From: Bacteroidales bacterium UBA4345
GTDB taxonomy: Bacteria; Bacteroidota; Bacteroidia; Bacteroidales; Paludibacteraceae
NCBI GenBank assembly: GCA_002396385.1
Contig: DGTD01000065.1
Coordinates: 1 to 49,282 of the forward strand
DNA: 49,282 bases
Direction: 5' to 3'
Position numbers and translations under genes: made by a program
Notes under the pieces: model-generated
Told to the model about the DNA's origin: nothing
The model's database searches: none
Seen by the model: the letters and a program-made list of their open reading frames with translations, nothing else
Shown: piece after piece, positions 15,421 to 22,896 of the stretch
Numbering within the stretch: position 1 is the stretch's first letter
Layout of the letters: every line of letters begins with the position of its first letter

Positions 15421-17361
15421 CTATTTAGCAGTAATAATAACCTCGGTACGCCTGTTTTTTGCGCGTCCCTCGGCAGTAGAATTAGAAGCAATCGGTTTAT
15501 CAGGGCCAAAGCCCGTGAATTCCAGTCTGTTTTTTGCGATACGGCGTTCAACCAAATAGTCGTAAGCCACCTTAGCGCGGTTTTTTGAAAGAGTCACGTT
15601 ATAATCGTGGTCACCCTTCGCATCAGTATGTCCCTCCAGACGGATGTGGACCTGTGGATTATCCTTCAAGAACTGAACCAGCCGGTCTAATTCGTGGTGA
15701 GAGGCAGGTCGGAGTGAATACTTATCGAAATCGAAAAAGATATTCTTCAGAGTTATTTTCTTCCCCACTGCAATCTTTTCCATTGCCACTCCCTTATCGG
15801 GGAATTTCACTTTTTGGTTCTCGTCGAAATACTCAGAATAAAACAAATATCCCTTACGGTCGACATTCACACCAGCATCCTCACCCTCGGGCACACAGCT
15901 GATGAACTCGCCCGTCTTGCTGTCGCTGACACTTTTAAAAACCTTCTGGTTGTTCTTTATACTGTAAACATCGATTTGTGCCATAACAGGCTTTTTAGTG
16001 TCGGCATCTACAATTTTCCCTTTGGCGAACTTCATCCGTTTCAGAGGGCGCATATTTCCTTCCTGCAACTTGAGTTCATAGATATCTCGCCCTCTGCCAT
16101 TTTTTTCTTGTCCGTTACTACTAAAATAAGCCTTGTCTCCATAAGCATTTACCACAAAGCCAATATCGTCTTTACAAGTATTCAACGGGTAACCAATATT
16201 CTGTGCTTCGGTCCAGCCGTCCTTGCCATCTTTGTACGAGACAAAGACATCGTATTTTCCCAAACCGCCTCTGCCTTTAGAAGAGAAGAACAAAGTTTGG
16301 TTATCGGCATGTATAAATGGAGAGAACTCGTCTTCCTTTGTATTCACCTTAGGCCCCAGGTTCCTAGGATTGGAGAATTCGAGGAAGCCATCTTGCTTTA
16401 TCGTCACATCAACCACCCAGATGTCGGTTTTTCCCATACCTCCAGGGCGGTTACTTGCGAAATAGAGCTTATCGCCAGTAGGGCTAAACGAAGGATTGGT
16501 TTCCCAAAACTTGGTATTCAACGGAGCCCCCGGAAGGATAGCCTTGCTCCATCCATCACCTTGGCGAATAGCATAGTAGACATCGCAACTTCCAATTCCA
16601 CCCTGACGTTCGCAAGCCACAAAGAACATATAGCGGCCATCGAGCGAAATACTTTGGGCACCTTCATTGTGGATCGTATTAATACAAGAACCCGCATTCT
16701 GTGTTTTTAGCCACGAGCCATTCGCATCTTTCTTATCGACAAAAATATCTTCGTGTACACTCTTGCCAAAAGAGCTCTCTCCTTCACGCTTATTCAACTT
16801 CACGGTAGTGGAAAACAGGCCCTCATCGGCAGTAACACTAGGCCAATAGTCATCGAATTCGGTATTGACATTCGGCCCCATGTTAGTAGCTACGAATGGG
16901 ACTGGAGTCTCCATCAGTTTTATAGCAGCTTCGCATTGAGCGATTTTTGGTTGGGCCATCTTGTAGTATCCGACTTCGCTTTGTGGAATCTGCTTATACA
17001 CATTAATAGCCTCTTGATAGTTACAAGTTTCGTGATAAGCCGCAGCCAAACGCATCATAGAATTCCAATAGCGGGCCACCTTTGGCTTGGCCACATACTG
17101 TAAAGTCTGAATGCGTTTTGCATCGTCACCCATCAGAGCATACAATTCGGAAAGCGACCAGGATGCATCAACAAAATTCTTGTTGTTACGAACCAACTGT
17201 TTGAAAATGGGCAATGCTTCACTATAGCGGCCCTCATTCATAAGAATGACAGCCTTACTATACTGCTGCATTTCTTTTTGAGAAGCCTCAGCAAAAGCAC
17301 CAGCAGGTGCCATGCAACAGCACAACAAAAAGGAAATATATGCAAATAAACGTTTCGTCAT
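15421..17361 (-). CDS. PorE-like outer-membrane-associated protein (TPR, PD40 propeller, CRD, OmpA domain)
   Basis: A 646-residue exported protein. The signal peptide ends near APAGAFAEA. TPR-like helices occupy about residues 30-140. A WD40-like PD40 beta-propeller covers about 170-430 with repeated strands such as FSPTGDKLYFASNRPGGMGK and FSSKGRGGLGKYDVFVSY. A carboxypeptidase-regulatory-like domain lies at about 450-530 and a C-terminal OmpA peptidoglycan-binding domain at about 545-646 (IFFDFDKYSLRP, LEGHTDAKGDHDYN, GRAKNRRTEV). This order equals that described for PorE of Porphyromonas gingivalis, a type IX secretion component, but relatives without that role are common in Bacteroidota. 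A cell-wall anchoring and scaffold role is likely. It is the first gene of the reverse-strand run leading into the KASIII/BtrH genes. Confidence 0.82.
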   Translation of the reverse strand: MTKRLFAYISFLLCCCMAPAGAFAEASQKEMQQYSKAVILMNEGRYSEALPIFKQLVRNNKNFVDASWSLSELYALMGDDAKRIQTLQYVAKPKVARYWNSMMRLAAAYHETCNYQEAINVYKQIPQSEVGYYKMAQPKIAQCEAAIKLMETPVPFVATNMGPNVNTEFDDYWPSVTADEGLFSTTVKLNKREGESSFGKSVHEDIFVDKKDANGSWLKTQNAGSCINTIHNEGAQSISLDGRYMFFVACERQGGIGSCDVYYAIRQGDGWSKAILPGAPLNTKFWETNPSFSPTGDKLYFASNRPGGMGKTDIWVVDVTIKQDGFLEFSNPRNLGPKVNTKEDEFSPFIHADNQTLFFSSKGRGGLGKYDVFVSYKDGKDGWTEAQNIGYPLNTCKDDIGFVVNAYGDKAYFSSNGQEKNGRGRDIYELKLQEGNMRPLKRMKFAKGKIVDADTKKPVMAQIDVYSIKNNQKVFKSVSDSKTGEFISCVPEGEDAGVNVDRKGYLFYSEYFDENQKVKFPDKGVAMEKIAVGKKITLKNIFFDFDKYSLRPASHHELDRLVQFLKDNPQVHIRLEGHTDAKGDHDYNVTLSKNRAKVAYDYLVERRIAKNRLEFTGFGPDKPIASNSTAEGRAKNRRTEVIITAK

Positions 17362-17565
17362 TCCACTATTCTTTTGTAGCAGTAGTCCTTTTGGGCACTC
17401 CTAGCCAATTTATTCTTCAAAGAAACGAAAAATTTAGAGTATATGCAAATTAAACGCCATCCTGCAAGGGAAAATAGGGTCGGTAGCTCCTTAACAAGTT
17501 GCAAAATACAGCCAAAGGACCTATTCTAACATTAATTTGTCTATCTTTACCCAAAAATCATCCGT

Positions 17566-18351
17566 ATGAACCAGTATATAGTAGACGCCTTCACCGACAA
17601 ACCCTTCCACGGCAACCCCGCAGCCGTTTGCGTTATGGACCAGTGGCCAGACGAACAGCTGATGATGAGCATTGCCATGGAAAACAACCTCTCGGAAACA
17701 GCCTTCGTAGTGAAGGAAGCAACGGGCTACCGCCTACGCTGGTTTACACCAACTTGCGAAGTTGGACTTTGCGGACACGCCACTCTCGCATCGGGATTCG
17801 TGCTGTTAAACTACTATGAGAAGGAGGCTGAAAGCGTTACTTTCCACACCCTGGGAGGGGCATTGGGAGTAAAGCGCACAGGAGACTTGTTTGAAATGCG
17901 GTTTCCGAATATTCCTCTAGAAAAAGCCAAAGTGACAGAAGACATAATGGAGGCCATCGGCTCCATCCCCCTCGATGTGAGGACGGGAAAGGGGCTTGAC
18001 CTCATCTGCGTTTTGCAGAATGCGGAACAAGTAAAATCCTTTGTGCCTTATGCAGACGCACTGAAAAAGCTACCGGGCCGAATGGTGCACATTACCGCCC
18101 CCGGTACCGACGGATATGACTGTTGCTCGCGCTGCTTCGGTCCGAAAATCGGCATTTTGGAGGACCCCGTATGTGGCAGCGCCCACTGCCAGATTATTCC
18201 TTATTGGGCGAAAAGGCTGAACAAGAAAGTAATAAACGCATGGGAAGCATCGGCTCGAGGTGGGGCCTTACAAGGTGAGATTATCGACGAAGAAAGACTC
18301 CTAATCAGGGGGAAAGCCACGCTGTTTGCTGAATCGAAAATTTATATTTAG
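17566..18351 (+). CDS. PhzF-family isomerase/epimerase-like protein
   Basis: A 261-residue member of the PhzF family, whose fold resembles diaminopimelate epimerase and whose founding member isomerises an intermediate of phenazine synthesis. Family landmarks are visible: DAFTDKPFHGNPAAVCVM at the N-terminus, the catalytic Glu in NNLSETAFVV, RWFTPTCEVGLCGHATLASG, and the second-half glycine motif DPVCGSAHC. No phenazine genes are present, and most chromosomal PhzF-like proteins have unknown substrates, so a phenazine role should not be inferred. The next gene (TerB/DnaJ) begins 5 bases after the stop, so the two are likely co-transcribed. A TATCTTTA box at 17542-17549 may be its -7 element. 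Confidence 0.85.
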   Translation: MNQYIVDAFTDKPFHGNPAAVCVMDQWPDEQLMMSIAMENNLSETAFVVKEATGYRLRWFTPTCEVGLCGHATLASGFVLLNYYEKEAESVTFHTLGGALGVKRTGDLFEMRFPNIPLEKAKVTEDIMEAIGSIPLDVRTGKGLDLICVLQNAEQVKSFVPYADALKKLPGRMVHITAPGTDGYDCCSRCFGPKIGILEDPVCGSAHCQIIPYWAKRLNKKVINAWEASARGGALQGEIIDEERLLIRGKATLFAESKIYI

Positions 18352-18356
18352 GCCTG

Positions 18357-19184
18357 ATGAACGTAATTATAATTGTGGCTGTTTTACTCAGTATTGTAAT
18401 TGCAATAACAGACGAAATTAGTGCGCATAAAAAGCGGTGTGAAGAGACTAAGAAAAAAGAAAAAGAGGCCATCAGCAAGTCGGGGACTTCGCTTAGCTAC
18501 ATCGTAAGCAAAGTCATGATTGCAGACGGCCGTGTATCGGACGAAGAAAAGGAGATGGTTTGCGCGCTTATGCACAATTTCATAAAAGACGAAAGGGTAT
18601 ACAACGAATTTGAGAAGGGATTAAAGAACGCGAACTTCAAATACTTTTCAAAGAATTATTTTAACTACGACTGGAAAAATTATGTTAAATGTCATTACAG
18701 CAAAGAAGAACAATACGCACTGGCCGAACTACTGCTAACTATTGCCACACTGAATGGAGGCATAAAACAGAATGAATGGAAGGTGATTGTCTCTCTTTTC
18801 ATCTTTAAAAGCGAAGACTGGGCATATTTGAAGAATAAATTCGACGACTTTTTCGCATTTAAGTCCAAACAAAAGGCAACGAAGAAATTCAAGAAAACCC
18901 AAAAAGCTTCAACTGGCAGTAAACAAAACCAAAACGACGGGCAACAAGCTAACAGCCAAAGCCAGCAACAGAAGCAGGCTTTGGGAGCGGAACAAAAAAA
19001 GAGATATTGCGCCATTCTGGGGGTAACAGAATCGGCCACTCAAGAAGAACTCCACAAAGCATACACTTCGTTGGCCAAGCGCTACCACCCCGACACCGTG
19101 CAAGACGAAATGCTGAAATTGGTCTTGACCGAAAAGCTCAAAGAGATAAACACTGCCTACCAGAGGATGAGGGAGCTAATGTGA
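18357..19184 (+). CDS. DjlA-like membrane-anchored TerB/DnaJ-domain protein
   Basis: A 275-residue protein with an N-terminal membrane helix (VIIIVAVLLSIVIAITDEI). A TerB-like helical domain follows at about 40-155 (VSKVMIADGRVSDEEKEMVC, then ATLNGGIKQNEWKVIVSLF). The Gln/Lys-rich linker at about 175-205 leads to a C-terminal J domain (YCAILGVTESATQEELHKAY, KRYHPD). The HPD tripeptide that stimulates DnaK is intact. The arrangement is that of DjlA-type co-chaperones, in which the membrane anchor localises DnaK activity. It is coupled to the PhzF-like gene upstream, a pairing with no obvious functional link. Confidence 0.85.
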   Translation: MNVIIIVAVLLSIVIAITDEISAHKKRCEETKKKEKEAISKSGTSLSYIVSKVMIADGRVSDEEKEMVCALMHNFIKDERVYNEFEKGLKNANFKYFSKNYFNYDWKNYVKCHYSKEEQYALAELLLTIATLNGGIKQNEWKVIVSLFIFKSEDWAYLKNKFDDFFAFKSKQKATKKFKKTQKASTGSKQNQNDGQQANSQSQQQKQALGAEQKKRYCAILGVTESATQEELHKAYTSLAKRYHPDTVQDEMLKLVLTEKLKEINTAYQRMRELM

Positions 19185-19229
19185 AATTCACGCCCGGCTA
19201 TTGTATAGGAATAGAGTTTTCAGTCAACT

Positions 19230-19259
19230 TTTACAGATTTGTAATTTACAAATTTGTAA
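19230..19259. promoter_or_regulatory. Tandem palindromic operator upstream of the DUF234 ATPase
   Basis: Two abutting 15-base units, TTTACAGATTTGTAA (19230-19244) and TTTACAAATTTGTAA (19245-19259), differ by one base. The second plus the next A makes a perfect 16-base palindrome, and the whole 33-base block from 19229 to 19261 is nearly self-complementary. The -33 TTTG of the predicted promoter is inside the second unit, so bound protein would block RNA polymerase. Confidence 0.65.
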
Positions 19260-19284
19260 AAGTGGCAAATTAATAATACATTTG
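19253..19284 (+). promoter_or_regulatory. Promoter of the DUF234 ATPase gene
   Basis: TTTG at 19253-19256 and TACATTTG at 19277-19284, spaced 20 bases, match the -33/-7 consensus exactly. The start codon is 22 bases downstream. The -33 element overlaps the tandem palindromes. Confidence 0.7.
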
Positions 19285-19306
19285 CCTGATAAACAATAAA
19301 TAGAAC

Positions 19307-20617
19307 ATGGAATTTTACGATAGAGAAATAGAGATTGAACAGTTAAAAGCGATAGATAAACTATCGGAGAAGGTTGCTCAATTTACCGTGCTTATGGGAA
19401 GACGACGAATTGGTAAAACTACGTTGTTGAAAGAGGCTTTTTCAGATAAAGAAATGCTCTATTTCTTTGTGTCCAAAAAGTCAATTCCGATGCTGTGTGC
19501 TGAGTACCAGCAACAAGTAGAGGAAACTCTTGGCATTACAATTCATGGTCAGGTTAGTAACTTCTTCCAACTCTTAAAGGAAATCTTTGAATATAGTAAA
19601 AACCATCAAGTTACCATTATCATAGATGAATTCCAGCGATTAGCTGAAATAGAGCCTTCATGCATCAGTGAGATTCAGAATGTATGGGATGCATACCAAC
19701 AGTATGCACATATTCACCTCATTGCTTGCGGCAGCATCTATAGTATGATGCACAAACTGTTTGAAGACAGCAAAGAACCTCTATTCGGCAGAAAAACCGC
19801 AAGGTTAGACTTAAAACCATTTAGTGTTGGCTCCTTAAAAAAAATCTTGGCAGACCATAACCCAAACTACACATCGGAAGACCTTCTTATGTTATATGCC
19901 CTAACCGGAGGTGTCGCAAAATATGTTGCTCATCTGATGGACACGGGTAATACGACCAAAGAAAAGATGCTTAATTCGGTATGTAGCGCCACCTCCATTT
20001 TCCTTGAAGAAGGAACAGAACTTCTAATAGGTGAATTTGGGAAACAATATCAAGTTTATTTCAGCATACTCCAACTAGTAGCATCGGGAATGACTAGCCA
20101 ATCAGAAATAGACAGTATTATAGGGAAAAATACAGGAAGATACTTGAAAACGCTGGGAGAAGAGTATTCGTTCCTTGATAAAAAAAGACCAATGTGGGCA
20201 AAAAATACCAGTTTAGGAGTCAAATACTTCATTAATGATTGTTTCCTTAATTTCTGGTTTAGGTTTATCGAATCGAACAGATCTATCATCGAATTAGGCA
20301 AGTACAATCTATTACGAGAATATATTCAGCAAAACTGGGAACAATACAGTGGCTACGTTTTAGAGAAATACTTCAGACAGCTGTATAGCGAAATGCCAAG
20401 GGTAACCCAAGTGTCGCATTGGTGGGACAAAAAAGGCGAAAACGAAATAGACCTTATTGCAATTGAAGCACTGGACAAACGAGCTATAATTGGAGAGGTA
20501 AAAAGGAACATTAAACGTTATAATCCAAATTTATTAAATGAGAAATATCAAAACATCAAATCTCATCTACGAGGCTATAAGGTTGAGCTAAAATGTCTTT
20601 CAATGAACGATATGTAA
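19307..20617 (+). CDS. AAA-type ATPase with DUF234 / PD-(D/E)XK-like C-terminus
   Basis: A 436-residue member of a prokaryotic ATPase family that pairs an N-terminal AAA/STAND-like domain with a C-terminal DUF234 region. Walker A is GRRRIGKTTLL (Lys37) and Walker B is IIIDEFQRLAE. A helical winged region follows. The C-terminus has a restriction-endonuclease-like pattern, HWWDKKGENEIDLIAIE...AIIGEVKRN, with E-x-D and E-x-K elements. These genes are widely distributed in Bacteroidota and archaea and their role is unproven, with mobile-element maintenance and defence both suggested. Base composition is lower in GC than the flanking genes, compatible with acquisition. The gene is transcribed alone under the tandem palindromes. 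Confidence 0.8.
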   Translation: MEFYDREIEIEQLKAIDKLSEKVAQFTVLMGRRRIGKTTLLKEAFSDKEMLYFFVSKKSIPMLCAEYQQQVEETLGITIHGQVSNFFQLLKEIFEYSKNHQVTIIIDEFQRLAEIEPSCISEIQNVWDAYQQYAHIHLIACGSIYSMMHKLFEDSKEPLFGRKTARLDLKPFSVGSLKKILADHNPNYTSEDLLMLYALTGGVAKYVAHLMDTGNTTKEKMLNSVCSATSIFLEEGTELLIGEFGKQYQVYFSILQLVASGMTSQSEIDSIIGKNTGRYLKTLGEEYSFLDKKRPMWAKNTSLGVKYFINDCFLNFWFRFIESNRSIIELGKYNLLREYIQQNWEQYSGYVLEKYFRQLYSEMPRVTQVSHWWDKKGENEIDLIAIEALDKRAIIGEVKRNIKRYNPNLLNEKYQNIKSHLRGYKVELKCLSMNDM

Positions 20618-20814
20618 GAAGGGCGCACCACCTTGACACAGTTCAGTTTACACTACCATGCAATTTTATCACCATCAAAAAACACTATCAAGGAGATGGG
20701 ACATTTCTCCCATATAAAGAATCTCAGTAGGAGAAAAAAACTTAAGGACTACAATATCATAGTCCTCACAACGGGATTCTATAGTTTTACAACTAATTGA
20801 ATCTTCTTTGTGTT

Positions 20815-20836
20815 TTGCATAATGCAATTTATGCAA
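20815..20836. repeat. Inverted repeat next to the KAP gene 3' end
   Basis: TTGCATAA (20815-20822) and its exact complement TTATGCAA (20829-20836) flank TGCAAT. It lies 8 bases beyond the KAP NTPase stop codon. The stem is AT-rich and has no T-tract, so an operator or weak terminator are both possible. Further short inverted repeats in the same 226-base gap are at 20696-20713 (ATGGGA/TCCCAT) and 20745-20766 (AGGACTA/TAGTCCT). Confidence 0.4.
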
Positions 20837-20843
20837 TAAACTT

Positions 20844-22673
20844 TTATACTTGCAGAGTATTATTCTTTTTTTGCGCTTCCATAAGATTCAGTAATTCATT
20901 CATTTCCACCGTCTTTATCTGACCTCTAAATTCTTTAACGAACTCCTTACAACAATTTTCTAAAGATTCAACATTGTCAGCTTTAAAATTGTCTTCATAT
21001 CGTTCTTCTGATATTAATTCTGATAGGATACTCACAACATGATGAATAGTTGGATTGTTTGCAAACCTTAATTTTTCAAAAAGTTTTTTGAATTCAATAT
21101 TCATGAACAAAGAATGATCGCCTCTGTATTTTGTTTCTAGATCCTCACCTTTATTTTCTTCGACAAGACGATACACTGAGTTTTCAGACACTAATAGGCT
21201 TGCCTCTTTAATATCATTATTCCTCTTTTTACACTGTTCTATTAAGTTGTTATATCTTCTATCATAATCATCAGTTTCCTGTGTTATTTTTTTAAAACGA
21301 AAATCAAAATTTTCTATATAGTTAGTTAATCTGTTTTCAGCTTGTTTAATGAACAACTCATCTTTAAGACCTACTTTAATTCCATTTTTTTCGAGTTGTT
21401 GGAATAGCCTATAAACATTTATAATATCACTAAAATAGTACTTACCTTCTTTCATATAATTTACAAAACGTTCCCTTTTACTATTAAAATCATCATCTGT
21501 CAAATAAGCAAAGTTTTTTAAATTGTCATAAACCTCATATTCGCTTTGATGATTAACAAGTCTCTCCGCAATATTTTCAGTCTCTTTTTCAAATAAATCA
21601 ATTTGCATATAGCCAGTTTGAATATAATCTGCTATTGAATCTAAATAATAGTAGTCCTTCATCGCATCGGAATAAATAGCACGTATGTAATCGAGGTGAT
21701 CTCCACCATTAAGTATATCAAACGGACTGCGAGAAGGATTTAACTTGTATAATTCTTCTTTCTTACTACCATCCTTATATTCGATAGTGTATATTACAAT
21801 GAAATTTATGAGGTGCTTTAAGATTTTATCACTATTTTGTTTTGTTTTTTCATTTTGTTCTAGGAATTCTAGTATTTTACAAAGAATTGATAGAATAAAT
21901 TTTAAGGTTCTCAGATTCCTTATTTTCGCTTTAAGAAAAACTTTCAAAATAGATTCTCTATGTTTTTTCAAAGATGACATAGATTCGGTTAACGAGTTAT
22001 ATATATTATCATAACCACCATACTCATTTACCGGATCAAACTTATAAGAATGTCTTACAAACTTTTCTTTATATAAAAAATAATCCGTTTTCTCATCTTC
22101 AAGTTTTTCCTCATTACAAACTAATAAAACTTTCGCTTTATCCTCTTCTATTAAGTTTGTTATTGCACCAAAAATCTCCTTGACATTAACGTCTCCAAAA
22201 CTAATTCTCTCGATGTCATCAAATATGTACAATCGACTGTGCTCTCCACAGACTATCTTCATTAGTTCTTCAGCGCTCTTTCCTTTACTATTTAGGTTTT
22301 TATTAATCTCTATACCGGCTCCAGAAGCAGAGGATCCTGCTTTCAAATTAAAATTTCCTTCATCCACTCCAATACTAACAATACCAAAGTCCAATTTAAA
22401 ACTAGTATATGCAAATAATCTACCAGCGAACGAGTTATTGATTCCACCAATTTTCTTATGTAATGCCCCAAATATTCTTTTATAGAAATCCTCTAATGAT
22501 GAAGTACCAAACAAACTGACTTTTACAATTTCATAATCTTTAAATACATCTTTTTCCTTTTTAATCAGATTATCTAAATAATACGTTTTTCCACTTCCCC
22601 ATGCTCCATTTAGGACAATTGCGTAGTCCGAATTCTTATCCTCAACATATGATTGTATTAATTCTTTAAACAT
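20844..22673 (-). CDS. KAP-type P-loop NTPase
   Basis: A P-loop NTPase of 609 residues from the start chosen here. Walker A is LNGAWGSGKTYYL (Lys29) and the Walker B-like strand is LYIFDDIERISF at about residue 155. The protein begins directly at the P-loop domain and continues as a long Lys/Glu/Asn-rich helical region, as in KAP/NTPase fold proteins. An in-frame extension to 22790 is rejected because a promoter at 22700-22730 and the asnB terminator lie inside it. KAP NTPases are found in phage exclusion (for example the PifA type) and defence islands, but their chemistry is poorly known. GC content is far below the flanking genes (about a quarter in some lines), which indicates horizontal acquisition. 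Confidence 0.75.
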   Translation of the reverse strand: MFKELIQSYVEDKNSDYAIVLNGAWGSGKTYYLDNLIKKEKDVFKDYEIVKVSLFGTSSLEDFYKRIFGALHKKIGGINNSFAGRLFAYTSFKLDFGIVSIGVDEGNFNLKAGSSASGAGIEINKNLNSKGKSAEELMKIVCGEHSRLYIFDDIERISFGDVNVKEIFGAITNLIEEDKAKVLLVCNEEKLEDEKTDYFLYKEKFVRHSYKFDPVNEYGGYDNIYNSLTESMSSLKKHRESILKVFLKAKIRNLRTLKFILSILCKILEFLEQNEKTKQNSDKILKHLINFIVIYTIEYKDGSKKEELYKLNPSRSPFDILNGGDHLDYIRAIYSDAMKDYYYLDSIADYIQTGYMQIDLFEKETENIAERLVNHQSEYEVYDNLKNFAYLTDDDFNSKRERFVNYMKEGKYYFSDIINVYRLFQQLEKNGIKVGLKDELFIKQAENRLTNYIENFDFRFKKITQETDDYDRRYNNLIEQCKKRNNDIKEASLLVSENSVYRLVEENKGEDLETKYRGDHSLFMNIEFKKLFEKLRFANNPTIHHVVSILSELISEERYEDNFKADNVESLENCCKEFVKEFRGQIKTVEMNELLNLMEAQKKNNTLQV

Positions 22674-22699
22674 TTTCAGATTTTTTGATGTTATAATCA

Positions 22700-22730
22700 C
22701 AAATATAGTTCTAATCCTCAGAACCACAAA
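22700..22730 (-). promoter_or_regulatory. Promoter of the KAP NTPase gene
   Basis: On the reverse strand TTTG (22730-22727) and TATATTTG (22707-22700) are separated by 19 bases, an exact consensus match. The ATG at 22673 is 26 bases downstream and therefore is the supported start. Confidence 0.75.
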
Positions 22731-22756
22731 ACACACATACAAACCACCCAATAGAT

Positions 22757-22795
22757 AAAAAAAAGCGGTACGAAACATCACGTTCCACACCGCTC
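22757..22795 (-). terminator. Terminator of the gltB-gltD-asnB operon
   Basis: Read on the reverse strand, AGCGGT pairs with ACCGCT across a partly pairing interior (GGAAC opposite GTTTC) and is followed by eight T residues. It lies about 100 bases past the asnB stop and just upstream of the KAP gene. Confidence 0.7.
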
Positions 22796-22896
22796 ACGAC
22801 AAGAAACAAATAACACTACGGACATTCCCAATAGGGAACAAGATGTAGTATTCTATTATGTAAGCCTACGCCTATATATTCTTTTGTCAATGTCAA

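Noticed and set aside
15421..17361. Type IX secretion component (PorE) as a firm call
   Set aside because: Domain order agrees with PorE, but related proteins without a secretion role are common and no other T9SS gene is in the window. Called PorE-like only.
17566..18351. Phenazine biosynthesis cluster
   Set aside because: Only a PhzF-like protein is present; no other phz gene was seen and PhzF homologues are widespread without phenazines.
22674..22790. N-terminal hydrophobic extension of the KAP NTPase that could be read as a membrane helix
   Set aside because: It runs through the exact-consensus promoter at 22700-22730 and into the asnB terminator; the ATG at 22673 directly precedes the P-loop domain.
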